Part shown: in pieces, positions 38,553-49,829 of the stretch
How the letters are laid out: every line of letters begins with the position of its first letter
How positions within the stretch are numbered: the first letter of the stretch is position 1
Assembly (NCBI RefSeq): GCF_001007935.1
Contig: NZ_CP011451.1
Span: 3,224,001-3,288,000, forward strand
Length of the DNA: 64,000 bases
Source: Nitrosomonas communis
GTDB lineage: Bacteria > Pseudomonadota > Gammaproteobacteria > Burkholderiales > Nitrosomonadaceae
Reading direction: 5' to 3'
Notes under the pieces: model-generated
What the model saw: only the letters and a program-made list of their open reading frames with translations
Databases searched by the model: none
Told to the model about the DNA's origin: nothing
Made by a program: the position numbers and the translations under genes

Positions 38553-39104
38553 TTACTCTTTCAGAGCAAAGATCGCAGGTAAATTCCGCCATAGACCCTT
38601 TATATCCATACCATAACCAAATATATACCGGTCTGGTAATGACATACCTATAAAATCCGCACTGATCGGCTTCGTTTTACCGATAACTTTATCTACAAGT
38701 ACGGCGCTATAAAAAGCTTTTGCACCTTCTTCCATAATGCGCTGCCGGATTGCCGCAAGCGTGAATCCTTCGTCAAGAACATCATCCAAAACAAGCACGA
38801 CTCTTCCCTTTAAATGAGCCGGAGGCAATACTTTCCATTCAATAACACCGCCTTGCAGCATATGATTATAGCGAGTCGGGTGCAAGTAATCGAAATCCAG
38901 GGGAAAATGAAGTAACGGTAACAATTGTCCTGAAAAAACCACGGCACCGCTCATTACACAAAGAACCAATGGATATTGCCCTGCTAATACCGTTGTAATA
39001 TTTTTAGCCATCCGCTCAACTGTTTCTGACAACATATGAGCAGAAGCGATCAATTCTGCATGTATTAAAAATTGATTTGCTTCTTTATCAACGAATACGG
39101 CCAT
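38553..39104 (-). CDS. hpt: Hypoxanthine/guanine phosphoribosyltransferase
   Basis: This 183-residue protein has the PRPP-binding signature VVLVLDDVLDEGFT (about 103-116), where the acidic pair contacts ribose. The phosphate-binding loop VMSGAVVF and the Mg-site YLHPTRY are also present. It converts hypoxanthine and guanine to IMP and GMP in purine salvage, taking the base freed by the mtnP product. Its TAA stop directly meets a 101-bp MITE, whose insertion may have used or supplied the stop. ligA ends one base before its start, so they are co-translated. Confidence 0.95.
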   Translation of the reverse strand: MAVFVDKEANQFLIHAELIASAHMLSETVERMAKNITTVLAGQYPLVLCVMSGAVVFSGQLLPLLHFPLDFDYLHPTRYNHMLQGGVIEWKVLPPAHLKGRVVLVLDDVLDEGFTLAAIRQRIMEEGAKAFYSAVLVDKVIGKTKPISADFIGMSLPDRYIFGYGMDIKGLWRNLPAIFALKE

Positions 39105-39105
39105 A

Positions 39106-41660
<2,555 letters not shown>

Positions 41661-43868
41661 ATGAGTATATCTTTGACGTTCAAAGAAACCATGTCGGGTT
41701 ATTTTACCCTCGGAGTAACTGATCCGGCTGAAGGAGCTAAGATAGGTAAGCAAAATAACACTCAGCTCGCCATGCATGCCAAAGTTAGTTTAGATGACCT
41801 GGATCGCTTTTTAAGCGACCCGAACCATCTAGGATCGTTGAGCGGCACGGTAGATTTTCCACCTTTTGGAACTGGCATTGCGGCGAATTCTGGCATTTTC
41901 AACCTGTTCAAACCTACCCATGATCCCGACATGACCTATATGGTGTATGAATTAGCGTTTCAGCATCAAGGACAAGATTATTATTTAGCGGGTCATAAGA
42001 ACGTCAAGGACGATCCTGGCTTTGATCTCTGGTCTGATACGACCACTTTGTATACCTGTTTATATCAAGGTAAAGACAAGAATGGTCCGATCGTTGGTGC
42101 GGGTATATTGACATTAGGTGTTAAACAACTGGCTGATCTGCTTTCCACTATTAAAGTACCGGGAGCGACCAGCCTGGCTGAGAAAGCACACACTATTGAA
42201 AAGTTTGGCGCGTTTTTTGCCGGAAAACTATGGGATAGTTATGTTATTCCTAAATTCGGTAAGCAGTTACTCGATAAATCTCATGATGAGACACTGCATT
42301 ATGATGTAATCGTCATTGGTAGTGGCTTTGGTGGTGCGATAACTGGCTGTAGATTAGCGGAAAAGGGACTGAAAGTCTGTATTCTCGAACGAGGTCGCCG
42401 CTGGGAAGTCAAGGATTATCCACGCGATCCAAAGAACGCTTGGTGGTGGTCCAATGAAAAACCAGCTGAATTGAATGGGTGGATTGATCTGCGCACCTAT
42501 CCTAACATGTCGGTTGCCCAGTGCAGTGGCGTGGGTGGCGGCTCACTTATTTATGCAAATATTTTTGTTGAAGCGGAGCCATTTGTTTTTGATATGGGCT
42601 GGCCCAAGGAGATCACTTACGAATCCTTAAAGCCTTATTATGAAAAAACCGGCAAAATGCTCAACGTCCAGGAAGTTCCTGATAATCAGTGGCCAGCCAA
42701 GATGAAGCTGATGCAAGAAGCCGCTGAGAAAAGCGGTTACAGTCACCGTTTTCGTAAAATGCCACTCGCCGTCAACTTTGACCCTGATTTTAGCTATGAT
42801 CGTGCCGATCCCTTTGGCAATCAGCATACTAAATATCACATCAATGCGTTCGGTCAGGAGCAAGGAACCTGTATTCACTGCGGCAACTGTGACATTGGGT
42901 GTCCAGTCAAGGCCCGCAATACCCTTGATTTAAATTATATTCCTCTGGCTGAACAGCATGGTGCTGTGGTCAGACCACTGCATTTAGTGCAACGGATCAC
43001 ACCATTACAGAGCGGTACAGGTTATCGTGTTGATTTCAATGTAATCGATATTGACAGAAAAAAACTGGCCCCTGGCTTTCTCAACGCTAAAAAAGTAATT
43101 GTTGCAGCCGGCACCATGGGAACTAACGAATTGCTCCTGCGCTGTCGTGATCAATATGGCACCTTACCCAATCTTAGCTCCGTTCTCGGAACGGGATGGA
43201 GCTCTAACGGCGATTTCCTGACGCCGGCTGTTTTTAACAATCGTGATATTTCACCGACTCAGGGTCCGACGATCACCAGTGCCATTGATTTTCTGGATGG
43301 TTCCTTTAAAGGGCAGCGATTCTGGGTACAAGATGGTGGTTTACCCAATTTGATCAAAGATGCCGTGACTAGTTTAAGTACGGATCATCAATTTAGTCAT
43401 TTTTTTAGTGTTCTGCAAACTCTGGTTAAAAACAATAGCCCTTTATCTTGTGTCATGCCGTGGTTTGGGCAGGCAGTTGATGCTTCTGATGGCGTGCTTA
43501 AACTTTCACGCAGCCGGATTCCGCCATTCCGCCACAAGATGCAACTGAATTGGAATATTAAAAACTCAGAAAGTGCTGTGCAAGCATTAATCGATATGCA
43601 TAAAGAACTCTCAAAAGCGACAGGAGGATCTGCTGAAGTTCCTTTAACTTGGACTGTTCTGAAAAATTTAATTACCCCGCATCCGTTGGGAGGTTGTCGG
43701 ATAGGTACGAATAGTACAGATGGTGTTGTTGATCATAAGGGAGAAGTATTTGGACATACTGGCCTTTATATTGCCGATGGGTCCATTATCCCTAAAGCCA
43801 TTGGATTAAACCCTTCTCGCACGATTGCTGCCTTAGCAGAACGTATTGCAGAACTTATCAAGCCTTGA
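41661..43868 (+). CDS. GMC oxidoreductase (cholesterol-oxidase type) with extra N-terminal domain
   Basis: This 735-residue flavoprotein has two parts. Residues 1-196 form an all-beta-rich domain absent from standard GMC enzymes but resembling the C-terminus of the patatin at the end of this operon (for example the DPGxDxW and GKLWDSY blocks). From 214 the GMC core begins: YDVIVIGSGFGGA (FAD), LERGRRW, and the cysteine-rich GTCIHCGNCDIGCP, which in this subgroup may bind a cofactor. The end TPHPLGGCRIG...ADGSIIPKAIGLNPSRTI holds the active-site HPLGG and FAD contacts. Such enzymes oxidise sterols or long alcohols. It starts a four-gene operon with hydrolase, ADC and patatin. Confidence 0.92.
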   Translation: MSISLTFKETMSGYFTLGVTDPAEGAKIGKQNNTQLAMHAKVSLDDLDRFLSDPNHLGSLSGTVDFPPFGTGIAANSGIFNLFKPTHDPDMTYMVYELAFQHQGQDYYLAGHKNVKDDPGFDLWSDTTTLYTCLYQGKDKNGPIVGAGILTLGVKQLADLLSTIKVPGATSLAEKAHTIEKFGAFFAGKLWDSYVIPKFGKQLLDKSHDETLHYDVIVIGSGFGGAITGCRLAEKGLKVCILERGRRWEVKDYPRDPKNAWWWSNEKPAELNGWIDLRTYPNMSVAQCSGVGGGSLIYANIFVEAEPFVFDMGWPKEITYESLKPYYEKTGKMLNVQEVPDNQWPAKMKLMQEAAEKSGYSHRFRKMPLAVNFDPDFSYDRADPFGNQHTKYHINAFGQEQGTCIHCGNCDIGCPVKARNTLDLNYIPLAEQHGAVVRPLHLVQRITPLQSGTGYRVDFNVIDIDRKKLAPGFLNAKKVIVAAGTMGTNELLLRCRDQYGTLPNLSSVLGTGWSSNGDFLTPAVFNNRDISPTQGPTITSAIDFLDGSFKGQRFWVQDGGLPNLIKDAVTSLSTDHQFSHFFSVLQTLVKNNSPLSCVMPWFGQAVDASDGVLKLSRSRIPPFRHKMQLNWNIKNSESAVQALIDMHKELSKATGGSAEVPLTWTVLKNLITPHPLGGCRIGTNSTDGVVDHKGEVFGHTGLYIADGSIIPKAIGLNPSRTIAALAERIAELIKP

Positions 43869-43905
43869 TTCAAGCTATAACAAACTATATTGAGAGAATA
43901 ACATC

Positions 43906-44931
43906 ATGAGTCTGATGGAGCGCACGGTTCCTTTCACGGCTGGCGACGGCATGGCGTTGAACCTGATTAATGTTCGCTCAGCCACTCAGCCACCTAAGCA
44001 AGGGCCCATAATCCTGGTTCACGGCGCAGGAGTTCGGGCAAATATTTTCCGTGCACCCGAAAAAGAAACGATTGTCAATGCACTTATCGAAGCTGGTTAT
44101 GATGTCTGGTTGGAAAACTGGCGTGCCAGCATCGATTTTCCTGGCAATACCTGGACGCTCGATCAAGCCGCACTTTACGATCATCCTTACGCAGTGCGTA
44201 AAATCTGCGAAAAAACAGGGTACAAAACCATGAAGGCGATTATTCATTGCCAAGGTTCTACCAGTTTTATGATGTCTGCCATGGCAGGCCTCCTGCCGCA
44301 GGTGACGACCATTGTTGCCAACGCAGTAACCTTGCATCCTATAGTCCCCGCCTGGTCAGCGTTTAAGCTGAATTTTGTTGTACCAGTGGTAAATATGTTG
44401 ACCCCCTATGTAAATCCTCATTGGGGCGTAGAGGCGCCTAGCTGGATTGCCAAGATAATGACATCTCTGGTCAAATTGACACATCATGAATGTAATAATA
44501 CAGTCTGCAAGTGGGTGAGTTTCACTTATGGCAGCGGCTTTCCAGCTTTATGGCGGCATGAAAATCTCAGCGAAAATACCCATGAGTGGCTTAAGGAGGA
44601 ATTCGGTAACGTACCCTTGAGATTTTTCCAACAGATGGCTCGTTGTGTCCATAAGGGCAATCTGGTGTCAGTAGAAGGCTTTCCTGACTTACCAGCAGAT
44701 TACGTTGCGACGCCACCCAAAACGGAAGCGCGTTTTTCATTCTTTTGTGGTGGTAAAAATCGCTGCTTTTTACCGGAAAGCCAAGAAAAATCCTGGGCCT
44801 ATTTTGATAAATTGCGGCCTAATTTCCATACTTTTCATAGGCTTCCCGAATACAGTCACTTGGATATCTTCATGGGTAAGCATGCTGCGCGTGACGTATT
44901 TCCCATCATGATCGAAGAACTCTCTAAATAA
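43906..44931 (+). CDS. Alpha/beta hydrolase with a cysteine nucleophile elbow
   Basis: This 341-residue protein starts 37 bases after the GMC gene. ILVHGAGVRANIF (36-48) is the oxyanion side and AIIHCQGSTSF (111-121) the nucleophile elbow, where C115 takes the place of the usual Ser. The late part LPEYSHLDIFMG holds the His. In other bacteria this family is fused to, or sits next to, cholesterol-oxidase-type GMC enzymes, so it probably acts on the same lipid, perhaps cleaving an ester or C-C bond after oxidation. Cytoplasmic. The linkage is family knowledge; the substrate is not known. Confidence 0.85.
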   Translation: MSLMERTVPFTAGDGMALNLINVRSATQPPKQGPIILVHGAGVRANIFRAPEKETIVNALIEAGYDVWLENWRASIDFPGNTWTLDQAALYDHPYAVRKICEKTGYKTMKAIIHCQGSTSFMMSAMAGLLPQVTTIVANAVTLHPIVPAWSAFKLNFVVPVVNMLTPYVNPHWGVEAPSWIAKIMTSLVKLTHHECNNTVCKWVSFTYGSGFPALWRHENLSENTHEWLKEEFGNVPLRFFQQMARCVHKGNLVSVEGFPDLPADYVATPPKTEARFSFFCGGKNRCFLPESQEKSWAYFDKLRPNFHTFHRLPEYSHLDIFMGKHAARDVFPIMIEELSK

Positions 44932-44950
44932 TGAGGAGATAACTAACTAC

Positions 44951-45850
44951 ATGGGCATTCCAAAGCGAATCAAAGCAATTTCTGGCCAACATTCCCTGGT
45001 TGACGGCATCCCTTTTCAATTACCTGTACAATGCGCGCCTTCCCCCGTACTGATGGCTGCATTTCCCATCAATGCAGACAAGGCCAAAGCAGTATTGCCA
45101 GCAGAGGTCCATCCGCTGCGGCTCCGCAATAATAAGGGACTGCTGGTGATAACCGTCATCAATTACTTAGGTACCAACATCGGTAAATATATCGAATATA
45201 GCATCGGCATCGCCTGCACTCATGGGCTTAAACCTGCTCCACCGTTACTTCCCTTGTTACTGATGAATACTTTCGGTACAGGGCAATATGTGCTCGAATT
45301 ACCAGTCTCTACAAAGATTTCTGTAAAAGGTGGCAAGGGTATCTGGGGTATGCCCAAACATCAAGGTAATCTGAACTTTAATATCAGTGATAAAACCGTT
45401 AGCAGCCAATATGATCTGGATGGAAAATTGGTGACTTATATAGAAATCGCTCGTCCCTCATTCTCTTTCCTGCCATTATTGAACATCCCTGCTGTCAATT
45501 ACTGCGCTTTCCGCGGTATGCTACTCAAATCCAGCATTTACATTAGAGGAACAGCGGGCATGAAGCTGTTTAAGTTTGCCAATGCCAAACTCGTGCTGGG
45601 TGATCATCCACGTGCTGATGTCTTGAAAACCCTGGAAATTGAGAATCAACCTTTGATGACTGCATTCATACCGGATGTTATCGGCACGCTTGATGATCAC
45701 ATCGAATCCTGGTTCCTTCACGAAGCCACTTCCCCATCAACCCTGCCAGAAGGATTTGAAAGCGTTATAGATTTGCCGCTGGATGAAACGTGGCCATCAC
45801 CGCCAAGTGCACCGATTATCGGTGAAACGTTTGGTAACCTCAACCGCTAA
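44951..45850 (+). CDS. Acetoacetate-decarboxylase-like protein
   Basis: This 299-residue protein has the ADC fold: PVQCAPSPVLMAAFPINADKA at the start, a Gly-rich loop TFGTGQYVLELPVST, and KGGKGIWGMPKHQGNL near 130-145. The usual Schiff-base Lys (in an ExxK pattern with a Glu) is not plainly matched, so decarboxylase activity is uncertain; many ADC-like proteins act instead as aldolases or on other keto acids. Its start is 20 bases behind the hydrolase stop and the patatin gene follows 12 bases after its own, so it belongs to the lipid operon. Confidence 0.8.
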   Translation: MGIPKRIKAISGQHSLVDGIPFQLPVQCAPSPVLMAAFPINADKAKAVLPAEVHPLRLRNNKGLLVITVINYLGTNIGKYIEYSIGIACTHGLKPAPPLLPLLLMNTFGTGQYVLELPVSTKISVKGGKGIWGMPKHQGNLNFNISDKTVSSQYDLDGKLVTYIEIARPSFSFLPLLNIPAVNYCAFRGMLLKSSIYIRGTAGMKLFKFANAKLVLGDHPRADVLKTLEIENQPLMTAFIPDVIGTLDDHIESWFLHEATSPSTLPEGFESVIDLPLDETWPSPPSAPIIGETFGNLNR

Positions 45851-45861
45851 AGATCACTAGC

Positions 45862-47370
45862 ATGAATACAGACGCATTCATCTCCCTGGCAGCCCCGCAA
45901 AAAACCGGTGAACCCAAGCGAGCCCTGGTATTGCCGGGTGGTGGCCTGCGCTTATCTTATCAAGCAGGCATCCTGGTGGCACTCGAGGAAGCAGGCATGG
46001 CCTTTCAGTTCATGGATGGTACCTCGGGTGGTAGTTTGAATTTATCCATGCTGTTATCAGGCATCTCGCCAGAAGAAATATCTCGGCGTTGGCGCACTCT
46101 GCGTATGATGGACACCATTTCATTCTTACCACTCGAGGATTATCTCAAAGCTGAGAATTTACAAGGTATGGGTGATGCAGATGGTTTCCGCAACAAAGTA
46201 CTACCCCATTTTGGGATCAATTTTGCCACCATACATCAGGTGAATACGGTCAGTGCCAACTATAACGTCCTGGATTACGCGAATAAAACCGTTAAGACCA
46301 TTTCCCATCGGAATATTGATGAAGATATGGTCATTGCTGGCATGTCTTTACCAGGTGTCTTTCCTCCCGTATACAAGGATGAAGGGATTTATCTGGATAC
46401 AGGTTTTGTTCAGGATGCCAATCTCATCGAAGCAGTCAAGAATGCTGCTGAGGAAATTTGGGTACTTTGGGGGCTGGGCAACACGGGAGTATACCGTGGT
46501 GGAGTATTACATCTTTACGTGCAAATGCTGGAAGTCAGCGCCAATACCGCTTTGAACAACCAATTGGAACTCATACGCCAACTCAATCACCGTATTGAGA
46601 AAGGTGATAGTCCCTATGGACAGACTCGCCCAATTCAAGTCCACGTGATCCGGCCTGATTACCCTTTGCCATTGGACCCAGATTTGTATCTTGGCAAAAT
46701 TAATCATGCCACTTTGATCGAAATGGGGTATGCTGATGGCAAGACTTATTTACAGAACCTCACCAAGATACCTAATCACACTATCCCTGGCAACCCTTCC
46801 CGTATGAAGAATCCGGTGCCAGGCATTCGTTTTTCGCAACAGCTACAGGGCCGCCTAAATTTTCAGGAACAGACACCCTTTACCAGTGAGGAGTTGAAAC
46901 TGAGTCTGACCGTTCACATTAACAACCTGAACGCTTTTATTGATGATTCATTACACAGCGCAAGAGTGACTGGTCATCTGGAAAGCCCCACTCTCGGACC
47001 TTGCAGAATGCTCACTCATGGTAATTTTACGCTGGAAAATATATCTAAAAAAATGCGGAGAATGAACTATTTGTTTGATGTTGAAAAAGATCATCAAAAT
47101 TACAGTTTTCTCCTTGAGCAAGTTCTCAACGACGATCCAGGCCTCGATATGTGGCGCGATTTATCAAACATGAACCTAAAATTATTCAAAGGACAGGCAC
47201 GGGATGGAAATCTTGTAGCTAGTGGCACGCTGCATCTGCCTTTGAGGGGTATCAAAGACTTAATCAAGGGCTTTCATGCTACGGAAGCCACCTCGTTCAC
47301 TGAAGAAATTGCAATCAAAGGACGTTTTGCCCGCTTTTTTCTAGGTGAATTGTATGATGTTTATTGTTAA
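45862..47370 (+). CDS. Patatin-like lipase with C-terminal GMC-associated domain
   Basis: This 502-residue protein has a patatin core: LPGGGLRLSYQ (oxyanion, 24-34), the nucleophile DGTSGGS with S55, and the Asp in YLDTGFVQDA (D179; DTG rather than DGG). No signal peptide, so it acts inside the cell or on the inner membrane. From about 330 to 502 a second domain follows (LSLTVHINNLNAFI, DPGLDMWRDLSNMNLKLF, FFLGELYDVYC) that matches the N-terminal domain of the GMC protein three genes earlier. It closes the four-gene operon. It likely releases a fatty acid from the operon's substrate; this is inference. Confidence 0.88.
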   Translation: MNTDAFISLAAPQKTGEPKRALVLPGGGLRLSYQAGILVALEEAGMAFQFMDGTSGGSLNLSMLLSGISPEEISRRWRTLRMMDTISFLPLEDYLKAENLQGMGDADGFRNKVLPHFGINFATIHQVNTVSANYNVLDYANKTVKTISHRNIDEDMVIAGMSLPGVFPPVYKDEGIYLDTGFVQDANLIEAVKNAAEEIWVLWGLGNTGVYRGGVLHLYVQMLEVSANTALNNQLELIRQLNHRIEKGDSPYGQTRPIQVHVIRPDYPLPLDPDLYLGKINHATLIEMGYADGKTYLQNLTKIPNHTIPGNPSRMKNPVPGIRFSQQLQGRLNFQEQTPFTSEELKLSLTVHINNLNAFIDDSLHSARVTGHLESPTLGPCRMLTHGNFTLENISKKMRRMNYLFDVEKDHQNYSFLLEQVLNDDPGLDMWRDLSNMNLKLFKGQARDGNLVASGTLHLPLRGIKDLIKGFHATEATSFTEEIAIKGRFARFFLGELYDVYC

Positions 47371-47570
47371 TATTTGCGAACGAAGCTTTTTCTTACTTTC
47401 ATGAAAACGTATTGATGTCTACAAAACTTTCCTTTCAGAAAATTTTGCCTTGCTGCACGATATACTAAATTTATCTAACCCTGATTAGACCGGCGGTACA
47501 AATTGTGTTTGCCTAAATCTATCTAGAAGCGCTTGTTCATTAGCACCTGCATCATGTTTCAGCCAGCTTA

Positions 47571-47670
47571 TTCTATTTTTAAATCAAAATTGACTTAGTC
47601 AGCTTCACCTCACCGTATGATTGATATTGTCTGCGGCTCGCCTTCGCGTCATGTTTGATTTGAAATGGAA
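47571..47670. repeat. Palindromic element (MITE) abutting a TGAA microsatellite
   Basis: Ends TTCTATTTTTAAATC and GATTTGAAATGGAA frame the usual body with CTGCGGCTCGCCTTCGCG. Left flank TTA; right flank TGA, which runs straight into (TGAA)n. Confidence 0.85.
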
Positions 47671-47715
47671 TGAATGAATGAATGAATGAATGAATGAATG
47701 AATGAATGAATGAAT
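47668..47715 (+). repeat. (GAAT)n tetranucleotide tandem repeat, about 11-12 units
   Basis: A perfect GAAT array begins at the right end of the MITE copy and ends at GAATTATTC. Such arrays expand and contract by slippage. The next gene starts about 125 bases downstream. Confidence 0.95.
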
Positions 47716-47839
47716 TATTCAGGATGATAGCTTGCTGAGATATTTTTAAACAGTGATACTATTAAAATCTTCTCGCTGTTTAATCTATTGGGCTCTACAA
47801 TAGTCAGTAAAGCTCATTAAGTTCTAATCTATTTTCATT

Positions 47840-48553
47840 ATGAATGACCAGCAACTCAAGATTCGCATCAAACTCAATCAAGTTCCACAATTCTCCGAAG
47901 CCAGCAACTCAGAAGAAACAGTCAATCAAACAAAACCTCCTTTTGATTGGTTAAAAATATCTACAGCAGTATTGCTATTTGTGATAATGCTGAGTGGAAC
48001 TTTATTGTGGTTGTTTTCCGAAGAAAATGAACAGCCGATTAAGGAAACTTTATCAGCAGAAAATACTCAGTCCAAAAATTTGGACAGTTTAGCTCATGAT
48101 AAGGATATAGAACCCAATGATCTATCGACTAGCAATAGCAACACAAGCAGTGAAATCCCCGCTCCTACTATGAAGCTAATTCCTGTAGACACACGCGCTC
48201 CAGAGTCTATTAAAGCAACGGCAAATCTTGGACATACCATTATTCCCCTCAGAAAGCCTGAAATAGCCAAGAATAAAATAAACAACCAATCAACCAAGAC
48301 AAAAGCTACTACCACTGATTGATCTCATGTTATCAAAGCCCAATTGACAAGTGCTATTCAGCAACCAGAACCCATTGACAATATCGATCATGTCTGGCTT
48401 GCTCAAGATCAAGATCAAGATCAAGATCAAGAAATCAGTATAAATTGGTTTTATCAAAATAAAGAAGTTGCGAAAATCCCGCTGGTAATTAAAAATGATG
48501 ACTGGTGTACGCATTCCCATAAAATATTGAATAAAACACAATTCACTCCATAA
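47840..48553 (+). pseudogene. Membrane protein with DUF2914-like C-terminus, split by an in-frame TGA
   Basis: Residues 1-160 (47840-48322) hold one transmembrane helix (WLKISTAVLLFVIMLSGTLLWL) and a polar linker, then a TGA at 48320-48322. The same frame continues without further stops to 48553 as SHVIKAQLTSAIQQPEPIDN...INWFYQNKEVAKIPL...DDWCTHSHKIL. This continuation matches the DUF2914 pattern (RAQLTSAI..REP.D.I, W.Y....VA.....V....W..YS.K.L). So one gene has been cut by a nonsense codon. A (CAAGAT)4 array at 48404-48427 encodes Gln-Asp repeats inside the domain. Either a recent pseudogene, a sequencing error, or readthrough. Confidence 0.72.
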
Positions 48554-48625
48554 AACAATAGATGAGTATACCGATATCAAAAAATTTACTATGCTTAAAC
48601 ATTGCTCATCGACTGAAGTAAAATT

Positions 48626-49165
48626 ATGAAATTTTGTAGTAGCTGTAGTGCCACAGTCGAGTTATATATACCAGAAGGTGATACGTTACCACGTTTTGTT
48701 TGCTCTACTTGTCATACCATTCATTATCAGAACCCAAAAATAATCGTGGGATGCATTCCTGAATGGAAAGACAAGATTCTACTATGCCGCCGTGCAATTG
48801 CACCCCGCGAAGGGAAGTGGACTGTGCCGGCAGGATTTATGGAAAACAACGAAACCTTAGCGCAGGCAGCTGCCCGGGAAACGCTGGAAGAAGCCAATGC
48901 GCGGGTAGAAATTGGTGAGCTATACGCTGTCTATAGCTTACCTCATATCAGCCAGGTCTATCTCCTGTTTCGGGCTCACTTGCTGGATCTGGATTTTTCT
49001 CCTGGTATAGAGAGTCTGGAAGTCAAGCTCTTTGATGAGCGCGAAATTCCATGGAATGAAATCGCTTTTCGCGTCATTCATGACCCTTTGAAACGCTATC
49101 TGCAAGAACGGCGTAAAGGGCAAATCAGCTTTCATGAGGGTGTTATTGACCAGCCTTCACCGTAA
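48626..49165 (+). CDS. NUDIX hydrolase with zinc ribbon
   Basis: This 179-residue protein begins with a zinc ribbon (C4, C7, C26, C29) and follows with a Nudix domain: WTVPAGFMENNETLAQAAARE and TLEEANARV give the full box (G-x5-E-x7-REUxEExxA). Such zinc-ribbon Nudix proteins hydrolyse NADH-type or ADP-ribose compounds. There is no clear operon; the gene stands between the DUF2914 remnant and a metalloprotease. It could recycle ADP-ribose in an organism with a TIR protein, but that link is speculation. Confidence 0.92.
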   Translation: MKFCSSCSATVELYIPEGDTLPRFVCSTCHTIHYQNPKIIVGCIPEWKDKILLCRRAIAPREGKWTVPAGFMENNETLAQAAARETLEEANARVEIGELYAVYSLPHISQVYLLFRAHLLDLDFSPGIESLEVKLFDEREIPWNEIAFRVIHDPLKRYLQERRKGQISFHEGVIDQPSP

Positions 49166-49829
49166 TTTCTTTCAGTCTGTTGAAGTAGTTACCAAGCAGA
49201 TAATGAAATCATCAATAATGCGATACTTGTCAGAAACAACCGCTCGTGGTTGCTAGTGGGCTGGACGACGATATGCTTGCATTTGTTTATCGAGCAAAGT
49301 GCTGCTTTCCAGGAAATGAATACTGGATCTGATCACGCTTGCTCATGACCGCCTCCGATAGCTATCAGCAAGCTAGCGTCATTGTATCTGCTCTCGCGAA
49401 ATGCTGGAGCATACCAGAATCTGTGTAAAAGTATTTAATACCCAGTTACTTTTATCGAAATTTATTCCAATCAATATAAATCTACTAAAATAACACGGAC
49501 AATTAAATCCAAAAAAGACTATTTTATGGTGCAGCATTATTCTATTTCCAAATCAAACATGACGCAAAGGCGAGTTGCAGACAATATCAATCATACGGCA
49601 AGGTGAAGTCGACAAAGTCAATTTTGAGTTAGAAATGGAATTAAATAAACTGCTAAACAATTTTTCAATATCGAGAAAATTCAGCTTCTCCTCTCGGTGC
49701 AGCAAAAGCTAAAAATGATCATAAAACGGTCTGATCTTAAAAAAGCGAAATAAACGACTGATAACGGATTGCAGCACATCATTCTAACTGCAAAGGTTTA
49801 AGGCCAGTTACTGACATTAATTTATCAAA
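49166..49829. other. Gene-free stretch holding a MITE copy
   Basis: No gene is supported besides the palindromic element at 49540-49640. Confidence 0.35.
49540..49640. repeat. 101-bp palindromic element (MITE), TTA target duplication
   Basis: In reverse orientation relative to the copy at 36559. TTCTATTTCCAAATC to GAGTTAGAAATGGAA, with TTA on both sides (49537-49539 and 49641-49643). Confidence 0.88.

Noticed and set aside
47668..47715. Possible CRISPR repeat because of the regular array
   Set aside because: The unit is four bases with no spacers; it is a microsatellite.
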